DNA of 64,000 nucleotides. It comes from Coenobita brevimanus. Lineage: Eukaryota; Arthropoda; Malacostraca; Decapoda; Coenobitidae. A program made the translations under genes and the position numbers. The stretch is taken from positions 37,537,888 through 37,601,887 of the forward strand of contig CM064732.1 of the NCBI GenBank assembly GCA_032717465.1. Reading direction: 5' to 3'. The notes below the pieces were generated by a model. It did no database searches, had not been told where the DNA came from, and worked only from the letters and a program-made list of their open reading frames with translations. Below, one piece after another: positions 31,890-43,158 of this stretch (positions within the stretch are counted from its first letter, which is position 1; each line of letters opens with the position of its first letter).

Positions 31890-33865
31890 TTAAATGGTTC
31901 AATTTATATCTATAAAGAAAAGAAGAGATGTATGATATTCAACCCGCAAATGGCACAATGTGAAAGGGCATTATAACCCTTCGTACAAACAGGCCGTAAA
32001 CCTGCAAGAATAAGGAGTAGTAAGCCAAAAACAGTTTGAGGAGGTATACAATAATAAAGTAGTGATCAACAAAGCTTTTCTGGGTGAACAGCTATGACCA
32101 GACACCAAGTAAAATGTTCCCATTACTGAATCAACTATACTTGTTCATTCTAGACACCTCTAACTTTGGGGTTGATTTTCATTTATTTTTTTTTTTAAAG
32201 GGCATTTACCCTCTCTGCCCCTTATATATATAAAGACAAATATCAGAATATATTCTATATAATATTTATTAAGTTTTATCGTATAGAGGAAGCAACTGTG
32301 GTCCTGATGTAAATTTCATGTTGGGTTACGAGAATGTGCAAAGGGGTCCACTGCCATCTGCGGTAATTTTAAGAAATTCTGAGTCAAAGTGCTTCCTGAT
32401 ATTTGGAAAAAGCAAATATTTCATGTGGTTGAACCAAGTCGCATACATATAGAGAGTCCAATACTCAATCGGTATCTTGAAAACTGACAATGATTTACAA
32501 GGTTCATTAGACTACACAACTAAGCAGCCAATTAGCATCAGAAAGAATCACAATCACCCTGATAACAGATCTCTATAGACAGTCTAAGCCACTTGGTTCT
32601 TCACGCCAAAAGGATACAGTTGCACGGTATGACCTAATCTGGTCAGGATAGGAGAGTAACCTGCATTCCCTCAATACCCTCTAAGACGAGTTAGGGAGAT
32701 GCTGGTGGAGTATATATATGGCCTATATTTCAAAGTCATGGTTCGCCAGCTTTTGATACAGTATAAAATTCATCCAGCCCTTCTCTGTACCACCCAGGGC
32801 CAGGTGTAGCAAGACCTGTTTGTTGGACAAGTTCATAAAAATTGGTCCAATCCATGGGCACTTACATGGTTCTCTGCCTCTTGGAAAGAAGTGATCAGTG
32901 GTAGCCATTTTGGTTATTTCACAATCATATATATTTTGCTCCCTATATAATATGCCACTATAAATATATATGAGATTTTCCAAAATGTTTGCTATATACC
33001 AGTGAAAATTACACATGCTTGCCAAAGGCAAGACATTAGACACACAGACTGTGGTACTTCCGAAAGTTCAGGGTAAATACCTTCTGGCGATGGGAGTACA
33101 TGGACACTCAACTCACGATTCAAATCAATTCATGCCGTTCTGGTGAAAGGCTCAAAACACCTAGAATTTGGGATTTCAAGTTATCGCCACCTGAACCCTA
33201 TAGTCCACATCAGAAGTTAGTATATTGGAACACTGAAAATCACTAGCTGGTATCAATAACAACCTATCTGCTGACCACATCAGTGAGAAGTCTTACTGAT
33301 ACCATGGCTGGGTATGAAAGCATTCACTTAAGAAATATAGAAATTACTGAGCTAAGAAGGATCAATAACTGCTGATCATTGGTTACCAACCTGAGACCAT
33401 GCTCAAAATTGGTCTCATCTCAGAAACGGCCATATGACATGATTAATCTTAAAAAAGTTCACCTAATACTTTTTCACAGGGTGTGATTGAACAAGCTGTG
33501 CCGTAAGAGACTATTTATTTCCTGTTTACAGGATTATTTGATTTCAATTCCTGAAGGGAATGGTATTGTGCAGATGCTATTAGTGCAACCTCAGGTGGTA
33601 GACATTCCGACAAAATTCCTTCCTGCATATTTTCCATCACAGAAGTGCCTGAGAAACCACTGATAATTGCCAACTCAAGACTGAAAGTTTTGGAAACAGT
33701 TTCCCTACTCCCCCAGTGAGCAAGTACTACTCAATGGAATTCTAACGGAATCAATATAGCCTGTGATTTCCCTTCTTTTCTCCATTTCCTAGTTATGTAC
33801 GATACATTTGGTTTAAGACACGGGGAGAGTAGCATGAGGCCTGACTCCTCCTTTTCAGGCACACA
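31890..33865 (+). mobile_element. Strongly decayed CR1-like LINE copy
   Basis: Blocks align in order with the CR1 at 59290-63457. AAATGGTTCAAT is near 31897, AAAAACAGTTTGAGGAGG near 32033, and TTTCATGTTGGGTTACGAGAATG near 32315 (matching 61940). CTTTTGATACAGT is near 32750 (62335), CAGTGAGAAGTCTTACTGA near 33283 (62855), and TGTACGAT..TTTGGTTTAAGACACGGG near 33796 (63360). The copy covers the middle and 3' half of ORF2. All reading frames are destroyed, so this is much older than the other two copies. Confidence 0.8.
32545..32695 (+). mobile_element. Possible decayed SINE tail nested in the old CR1
   Basis: GTCTAAGCCACTTGGT, GGTCAGGATAGG and CCTGCA..CCCTCAATAC parallel, in order, the 3' part of the SINE at 51104-51190. 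The matching CR1 sequence is interrupted at this place. The similarity is short and read by eye. Confidence 0.4.
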
Positions 33866-36800
33866 TTAGGCTAACCATATCAATTAGGTAACAATACCTG
33901 CTGATCTTTCTGTATAATATGACTCTACATACATATCCTGTACATGTATCCACAACTATGTCCTCGTAGTATAGTCCCATAAAAAGGAAATATTCTGCAT
34001 TAATATTACTGAATGAAACTGTATTCTCTAGGAACTATGGCATCCAGTCGGTGTTTGCCTTACTGTACAGGGCCCTCCTGGTATAATCAAGCACCAATAA
34101 GTTCAGCTTGTGGCACCTTATAAACTCTCATCATTCTCAATGAAGACAATGCTCGTCCCTGGTAATTAGGACATTGTTTCAAAATACCTTTTCACTGCTG
34201 TGGTGTGGAAAAAGGTCGCAGAATATCCAGTTTACACCCCTCATCTGTTTGCTTTTACAGAACTATATAAGCTACCAATTTCCTCTTATTTGCTAGATTT
34301 AAATTTTCCTGGTAGACAATAAAAGAGATGTGCCCATGAGGGAGAGATAGTAGGACTAAGAGTTGGATGTGGAAGATATTCCAACCTCACTCACACTGGA
34401 GAGGCAAACCCCAAGATTTGAGCCTAGTATAATTGTTCGAAGCTCTGTCGATAAAGGGGGAAAGAAGTCCTAAGTGGTAATTCCCCATAGGGGACTTATG
34501 TTTCTTAGCGAGTTAAAGGAAAAGCTTGAAGGATACTTGAAGTGACAGAGTTAGAGAAAAAATAGAGAGAAATGGGAGAAGAAGAACAGGGAGGAGGAAG
34601 AGAAGAGGCCACCAAGAGAGATATTACATAGAGTGATTTTAGGTGGAAACTAACCTAAATAGGGAAATGCTGTTCAGATAGATGGATAGAGGCCTTCATG
34701 AATCTGGAGAAATGCCATATGACAGATGGATAGACAGAGGATTATGAAGGGAACCTATATAACATATGGGACAGACTGGGTAACTGTGAAGATATGTATG
34801 ATGGTGACCAATACAGAAAAAGTTGGTGATGGTGAATAAGATGAGGAAGGAAACCTTGTTCGGAAAAGGTTGATAATATATGTACATGTCTCCATTTGTT
34901 TTACGCAATCTGTTCAAGGATGGGGTAACTATACATAATGTTATAGATAAGGTCACCATGATGTTGACACTTCTATGAGAAACAGTCGATGTCAAATTAG
35001 TTGTACTGTTGTTTGCTCTGGATGATTTGTGTCTTGTTATCCTGAAGAAATCGAAGGGGAGTGTCTGACAAGGCTTGTGGATGAGTTTGCAAAGTGGTAA
35101 AATTAAGGTATGTAGTAAAGACACTATGTGCCTGAGAGAGATATGTAATACACCAATGATTTGGATGTCTGAGGAATTGCCAAAAATGTACTAAAATTTA
35201 TGGCTTGCAGTTATCAGTATTTATTGAGGTATGCTTGAAATTTTTCCAGCAACGTGTGAAAAGATTTCCTGCGTTCCAAGGCTTTTTTGAAATAAGGATA
35301 AGGAACACAGGAAGTGAGCATCTAGTGAAAAAGTTATGCAATCATCAAGTATTGTGATACAAACTCTAATATGACAGTAAGCTAATGTTGTTGAAGGACC
35401 TACAATCAACATAGACAGAATGAGTCTATTTAAGATGCTGTGAAGGGTGCTCATAGAGAACAGGTTGACGAATGAGGATATAAAGTAGCGTCATCCGTGG
35501 TGTGGATTATACACAGTGTTATGAGGAACACACTGCCAGGTGGTCCACAATGTAGAGTTCATTGGGGCTTTAAACAACCTACAATAATTTTCAGTCAGGT
35601 GTGCTACGAGAACGTGATGCAGAGACGGACCGATGGCTTGAGAGGCCCAGCTTGTAGACTCTACTCGTCTTTGGGGTGTGAACAGTAACAGTCTTAGAAG
35701 GACAGACCGAGTGGAAATTTATTAGGCTCACCCCAGCTGCGCTACTTGAGGGCTGGAGAGGACCAGGGCTATTTGTTATTTTTGTACTTCCGAGACGTGT
35801 ACACCATTGAATTCAATGAACCCAAAGGAGGTGAATGTTAGTGCTATTAATCATATTGTTTGCGAGAATGCTCTTCAAGTTTAGAACACTGTCCTTATTT
35901 CATATATTCCTGATAATTGATTCGTATATGGTAAAGCATTAAGTATAAGCCACTTACAATTGGGCTAAAGTAGAGCCAGTTTTATCTTTCTATCTAGGTC
36001 TATCACAGAAATAGTCTTCTCAACATAAATACTGCATCAGAAATGTAATATCCTGATGCATGATTTTAATATATAATGGTTGTAATGGCTTAGCACTATT
36101 AATTCAGCCAAGAACTGATAATTCTGGTCTTGAATGGCCGGCTATTGATAAGCACCTATTTCATCCGCATGGTTTTATTAATACTCAGGCGTAAGACCAA
36201 CCCCATCCTAACTCCCCACTTGTTGGACTTGGTTTCATGACACCAATTTAGGGATGACAGAGTTCCTGTTGTCGAAGGAAATACCTCCTGTTCATGAGTT
36301 CTGATAGCCACCAGTTGTAGCTCTCCCTGGGCGCTCCTCCTGAACCTGTCGTGGTCAATTAAAATGTTTTTTCACAGCAGACTACAGAATAATTTTTTCA
36401 GTGATGATTCAGGCCACACTGACTTATTCCTCTAAAAACAGGCATTGAGGCCAGATAGCACTAGGATTTATTGTGTCCCTCCGGGAGTAGTTTCAGTCTC
36501 CTCATGTTTACAGGAAGAAGTAATTCACCAAATAGTTTGATCGTACTGCTGATGAGACTTTTCCATAAACTCTAGTCTTTATGGTGAATATAGAAGTACT
36601 AGTGTATCAGAAACCCAGCAAAAGAATTTATCAACCTTTTGTCATCAAACTTGTCCCTTCCTGTATGTAGTGCCAACATGATGTCTAAGTATTACATAGG
36701 GAGCTAGTATTGTAAGATGTAGTCTTTTGCCAAATATAGTCTTGGGAAAGTGCATGATTTAACCGTTTCGCTCCATTTGCAATTCTTAAAAGTTTTCATA

Positions 36801-39440
36801 ATAGTGGCATGACAACTGTCATGATAGAAAGTGTTGGAATGTTATTTCCTTTCTTATAGCATACTGGACAGCACTTGCTTTCAATACAGGTAAGACTCAA
36901 AGTTTCTTGAGAAATTACGTATAACGGATTCTCTGCCAACATGGTCTTCATCAGGATACTTGCGTTTTTATAATCTAGGACAACCTGATGCGATAGTTAA
37001 TGAGATTTGTGTGGTCATGCAGTGGTGAATTGAAAAGCTGTAAAAAGGAACCTGGAAGAAATCTACAGATGAAGCTTCCACAAAATTCATATCTTGAGTC
37101 TTCAGTCACATAGGTGATTCCGACCTCTCTTACCAATTTGTTTTTTACGTTTGGTTTTGTTCTTCATATCTAATTAAAAAGCTTTGAACTGAAAGTCATT
37201 TTGAGCGAATACGTATGACAAGCAAGTATTCTCAAGATTCCGATCATAGAGTCGTCATTTCGAAAATAGTAAGAAATGCTGGCCTTCCAGGACTATTCTA
37301 TCGGAGTGTTAGATGCTGTACGCACCTTCATGTACATTTTCTTATCTGCTCTTTTGCAAATACCTCTTCTGGACTCTTTTTTTTTTCTTAGGGTCCATAA
37401 ACTGACATATTCTTCTGGAAATGTTCTGACTACGGAGGTCTGGTTCCCTTTCTCATATGTTTGTCCTCTATATTAGGTTGTGCCCGACTGACATTCAAGC
37501 ATGGGCAGGAATCAATGTTCTCTAGAAAGGCATTATATATTTCATCTGCATATCGCTTCTCTGCCGAGTTGAGGTATTTAAACTGTCCACTTGCTGAAAA
37601 ATATCTAGTTAGCACTAGTAGGAAGGGTGAGCGCACTTTTTGGCTGTTAGGTGATTAGTTAGGGTCCTCTAGATTAAGTTTCTTTAAGGATAATTAAGAA
37701 ATAAAAACCTGTTGTAGAAAACAAATGAAAAGTAAATACTATTTAAATCCCAAAATTTTTATAAGTCCATATAGATATATATATACGCATTATATATATT
37801 ATCCATATGGAAGGATACCCCCAGTAATGTATTCAGGAATTTGTTCGTACACCATACGTATTCCATTTTATCAACAATTTTATACTATATATGTACTGTC
37901 ATGGCACCCCAGTATATGATTTTTATATGTGTTTGATCTGGATTTCACCGAATAATGGCTCAGATGTAGACGACTCAGGGGCTTTGTGAAATGGTATGAA
38001 GGCCTTGGGAACTAAAATCGTTGAACTCTCCGGACCGTTTTTAAATTTTCTCTTTGACATTATGTGCCGAGATAGTATGTCGTGGCCATCATTATCCTTG
38101 GTGTAATGAAGGTCCTAAACAATGTGAGTTATTGGTAGATTTGACCCTCATTCCATCTTTGTAAGGGGAATGATGAGCACCAGTTCCGCATTTGAATTTA
38201 TCGTGCATCAAGGTCTCACTGTTTAAACTGGCGTCTCAACACTAAATCTACCACTCCTCCTTAGGTCATGCCATGCTAAGAATCTAGGCAGGGGTCCATT
38301 TGATAATTGTTCACGAGTGCCTGATTTTTCTATTTGGAAAATATATAGCAGGCATCTTTTTAACATGCATTCCTGGGTTATTCGATGGCAATTGCGTATG
38401 GCATATTCGGTGGCAACTTTACTTCTTTACCAGTGGAGTCCAACATTACCTCACGGATAAAGTAGTATTGAGGTGTATGCCAGTATTCTTCAGACCAGTG
38501 GGGTATTAATTTCTATTTGTAAAATCCCTGAGTATCAAGACCGTTGGAATTATTGATTTTATCTGCTTTGGTCATATTGTTCCCAGTTTGTAAAGTAGTT
38601 ACAAATAGGGTCTATAATGCAGTAGAAATAGGATGACACATTCCAGTATTCGGAGTCATTTAGTGTTATGCATCCAGGGAGGCGAGTGCAGAGTGGTATG
38701 GAAGGCCCTAGGAGTGGGAACCAAGCACTTTCTCGGCTTAGTACCCCCCTTCAACAATGGCATGAGGCACCTACCCAGATTTAGCTATAGTGGAACCCTG
38801 CTGAGCATGTTGGACCTCAACCATTTGACACGTCTGACGATAAGATCATTGCCATTTACCATAGAATTCTTTAATAAGATCACTCTATGTGAGCAATATC
38901 CTCTAAAGGCAAGTCGAAGGAGAGGGCCCACGAATTGATATAAAACTGGTGGCTGAACAGCAGGATAAGATATTCGTTGTGGGATAAGAAATATGTTGTA
39001 ATAAGATATTTTTTTGGGATACTTGATGTCAGTAGAGGGTTGAAGTGAATCAGGAGCATAGAAATTTCGCCCTCAATAAGCAGCTGAAGTGCATCACCTA
39101 ACCTGCAGGCAACATGACACAACATATTTCTATGTACTCTCTTCCCTGCTGAGGCGAAAGTAGAATATTCTTCACCATGGGATATTATTAGAAGGATATC
39201 GAGATGGAAAAGTCGCTAAAATCAACCTTCTTAGTATTTTTAGTTTTTTAGTGGTGCGCAAAAAGGAAGATAAGAATTTAAAACTATAATGATATGCATA
39301 TGTAAAGGACTATAGACAGGAGTTCAATTGGGAAAAATCTACCACCAAGAGGTAGAGATATTATGAAATACACAGGCACAATTATCATGAAGAGAGAATG
39401 GTTCTAAAATCTTGCTGAGAAATAAAAGACCACTGAGGAT
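33866..39440. other. 5.6-kb stretch with no recognisable gene or repeat
   Basis: Short open frames (for example minus 34696-35124, 142 codons, and plus 37461-37658) show no motifs, no coding-like pattern and no partner elsewhere in the window. Purine-rich (34540-34610) and TA-rich (37770-37810) patches occur. It may be old transposon sequence or non-coding host DNA. Confidence 0.45.
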
Positions 39441-40045
39441 TCAGAACAAGTCCTTACAATCTGAAAAATCCTGTCGTATCCTCCATCTTCCAACCCTCGG
39501 GTCCAAGGCTGGACATGAAGCAAAAATGAACCTGTCAACAAAGGCACAAATTGCGATATCCCAATAGAACACCATCATGGGCCAGAGTATCGATAACAGC
39601 AGCACGTCTAGAATGTTGAATTCGCACGCTAAAACAGTAAGTGATCTTTGGAGGATGTACAAATTTGAGCCCGAAACTGCAAAATGCTGATACCAGGGTA
39701 GAGAGTGAGCCCTCAACATGCCAGCTCGCAACAACCAAGCAAGGCAGCTTAGAGTGATAGTGGACAATACAGAATTTTCGCGAACGAAGTCAGCCTGCAA
39801 GCGAGACAGCTTGGCAGGAATTTGCATCAATGTTTTATCAGGTCAGCAAAACCCTCAGGCCCACACACCGATTGACCCATCTGCCAGCTTTTCATTAGGA
39901 ACTATACCCAGCATGCGGTGGCTCCCTCAAACACGTGCTGTCGCCCACCTTGGGTGAAGAGTGACAGCACTCCCCATACGATGATAAAAGTCAGGCTTCT
40001 GTGATGAGTACCCATTAAAGAAGTTCGACATAAAACGAGTTGGAA
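39441..40045 (-). other. Unassigned sequence joined to the 3' break of LINE copy B
   Basis: A 129-codon minus-strand frame (39441-39830) reads MMQIPAKLSRLQADFVREN and onward; a second frame overlaps it. It replaces the 3' end of the LINE, because copy A and copy B part company at GTTGGTGTTTGT (30418 and 40047). I cannot name the family. It could belong to another transposon that recombined with or inserted into the LINE. Confidence 0.35.
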
Positions 40046-43000
40046 GTGACAAACACCAACTTCAGGGCTAAAAATGATAGCTGATAACTCTGCAGTAAAA
40101 ACTGAGGCAGCAAAGGAAGACTACCTCCACGGCTAAAATTAGGAAACACCACTCCAAAACCAACACCAGAGGCGGATTTAGAGCCATCAGTATACACAGG
40201 CACAGAACCGCCATGACTAGAAGAATGTTTCTAAAAATAACTGTAAAAGACACTGAGTGACAGAATCCTTGGCACAAAAAACCTGCAGAAAGTTACTTTG
40301 GGCAAGTTCCATGGCGATCCGAATGACAGGTACTGCCGACAAACCAAACTCCTTCATGATATCCCAAACCCCAAACAGATGAGGCATGCGAGGGTGTCTA
40401 CTATAATACAAAAAACAGGACTGTTGCATCACACACTCACAGACAGGTGAGTCTGGAAGGCGACGAATCCGGAGCCAGCACCGTGCTGCAACAGATTGAC
40501 ACAGTATATCTAAGGGAGGCACACCAGCTTCCACCAACAAGCTGGGAATCGGAGATGACCAAAAAGCTCCAGTTGCAAGGCGAAGACCAGCAAGATAGAC
40601 AGCATCTAGAGTTCTTAATCTGGACTCTGTGGCAAAGGAGTAGACCTCGCAGCCATATGACAGCTTGGAGGTTACAAAAACCTGAAATAAATGCAAGAGT
40701 GTTCTCCAATCAGCACCCCACGATGTATGGGACAGAACCCTCTATAGATTGAGAGCCTTCATACAGGATGGTTTAAGGTCTTCCAAGTGTGAAACCCAAG
40801 TCAAACGGTGGTCAAACGTCAGGCCCAAGAATTTCGTCCCTGCCACACATCGGAGTCTCATGCCACAAAGCTGGAGATCAGGGTCCGGGTGTATCTCTCT
40901 CATCCTACAAAAGTGCATACAGCCAGTCTTAGAAGGGGAAAACCGAAAACCATTGGAAGCAACCCAGGCAGAAATCTTGTCCAAGACAAGTTGCATATGC
41001 CACTCAATAGCAGACATGTGGGAGCCAGAAAACCATATAGCCAAATCATCCACATAAAGGGATGAGGATACCCCTTAGCAGGCACAGTGTCAAGAATACC
41101 ATTAATGGCCACTGCAAACAGGGAAACACTTAAGACACTCCCTGTGGGACACCTTCCTCCTGGCAAAGTGGCACAGAGAGGGTAGAACCTACATGGACCT
41201 GAAACACACGATCAGTCAAGAAGTCTCCAAGCAACACGGGCAGTTGACCACGTAAACCAAAGGCATGAAGTTGTTGGAGGATGCCATGGTGCCAGGCAGT
41301 GTCATAAGCCTTCTCAAGGTTAAAAACACAGCCACAAGATGATGCTTAGAGGCAAAAGCTTCACAGATAGATGCCTCGAGCCTGATAAGATTGTTCGAAG
41401 TTCACCATTATTTACGGAAGCCACTCTGCAAAGGAGAGAGAAAGCAACCCTTCTCTAGGAACCACACAAGCCTGACATTGACCATCTTTTCAAAAAGCTT
41501 GCACATGCACGATGTTAAGGTGATAGAGCGATAGTTGGAGACATGGGAGTGGTCCTTACCAGGCTTGGGAATGGGGAGGGCAATACCCAACTTCCAACTC
41601 TTGGGAATAAAGCCCTCACTCCAAACCCTGTTAAAAAGGTCCAATAAAAACTGTGTTGATTCAGTCGGCAGATGACGGAGCAGAGCGTATGGAATGTCAC
41701 CAGGACAAGGAGCAGTGTCACCATGCTCCGAGAGGGCAGTATGCAGTTCATGGAGGCTGAAGTCTAAATTATATGGCTCTCTGCCACAAGAGCGAAAGTC
41801 AAGACCCAGCCTTTCCTGATTCCTATGAAAGCTAGCACATGACTTAGAAGGATCCTTTTTTGAGACAGCACAAAACTGATTTGCAAAAGCAGAGGCTACT
41901 GCATCCAGTGCAGACACAAGATTTCCATGAAGTTGCAGCACTGGTGTGGAGGGAGGCAAGAACCTACCAGAAATCTTGCGCACCTTTTTCCACACCATAG
42001 TCATTGGAGTAGAGGACGTAACTGTAGAAACATACGACCTCCACGAGTTATGGCGAGCATTCTTCATGACTCATTTATAGTGAGCATGTGCTTTGGAAAT
42101 CTGGATTTTTAGAAAAACATCACGATTGGCATAATACAGACAGGCAGCCACTTTGTAAGCCCCTTTGGCTATAGAGCAGTCATCATTCCACCATGGTACA
42201 GGTCTCCGAGAAAAAACACCAGAAGTCTGTGGGATGGAATGAACCCCTGTTGAGAAAAGAGTCTTAGTAAATTAACGTTCGGCATCATCGATAGTTAAAA
42301 AATCAGTAACCCTGTATGCAAATACACACAGTTCCTCAGAGAGAGAGAGACCAATCAGCCCTATCCAGACACCAGCATGGCATATGGATTGCAGGAACAG
42401 AGTGCATAGTGTGGAACAACACAGGATAATGGTCATTACCATGCAGATCATCCAAAACCTCCCAAGAAAACTCAAGGGCACAGTCAGAGGAGATGGTGAG
42501 GTCAATGACACAGTACGTGCCAGTCTGAACATGAAAATGGGTTGGCCTCCCATTGTTTAGGACAACCAAATCAAAATCCCCAACCAAAGAGGCAAGAAGA
42601 TCACCCCAGGGATTTGAAAGTGAGTCACCCCACAAAAGATGGTGGCCATTAAGGTCATCAAGAAGTAGAAAAAGAGGTGAAAGTTGACTGATAACTGTCT
42701 CCAGATCAGCATGCATAACAGGGATGGAAGGTGGAAAAGGTACAGACAACAGATGGTATAACACCTCCCAGCATGCATCTGTACCACTAGAACTTGAAAG
42801 GGAGACTTTATCGCAAAGAAATTAAAGGGGACATCAAATCAACACAAAATGACACATCCACCGCTGTGACCACCAGGAGGAGATGCATGGATGACCTCAT
42901 ACCCCCGATAGAAGGAAACGGTCTATCCCCCACCATTGTCTCCTGGACACAGACACAGAGTAAGCTCAGAGCAGAGAGTAATAACTGCAGTTCCTCCCAA

Positions 43001-43056
43001 TTTGCCATGGTACCTCTACAGTTCCACTGAAGACAAATTGGTACTGATTGGGCCAT
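40046..43056 (-). pseudogene. LINE copy B ORF2: endonuclease, RT, RNase H (broken)
   Basis: It starts at the complement of 43056 (MAQSVPICLQWNCRG). GDSLSNPWGDLLASLVGDFD and TGTYCVIDLTISSD belong to the endonuclease. RT text is cleaner than in copy A: one 219-codon frame (41408-42067) covers FHRNQERLGLDFRSCGREPY to LQSGFRK. The catalytic box reads as MDDLAIWFSGSH at the start of the 40742-41053 frame. RNase H is visible at 40015-40203 (YTDGSKSASGVGFGVVF). The TAA and TGA after GFRK are identical to copy A. Confidence 0.85.
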
Positions 43057-43158
43057 ATTGATTAGTATTAAATACTATGAACTGAGAAACACAAAGGCTA
43101 TGTGGTAACCTCATTGGGAAGGGTGTGAAAGCCCTTCTTCCCAGGTGTGGAATCTTCC

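Noticed and set aside
34696..35124. 142-codon minus-strand frame, possible membrane protein
   Set aside because: No motif, no coding-like periodicity I can see, no neighbouring exons with matching frame. Ile/Leu/Tyr richness follows the AT-rich sequence.
37461..37658. Small plus-strand frame (65 codons)
   Set aside because: Too short, with no family resemblance and no supporting context.
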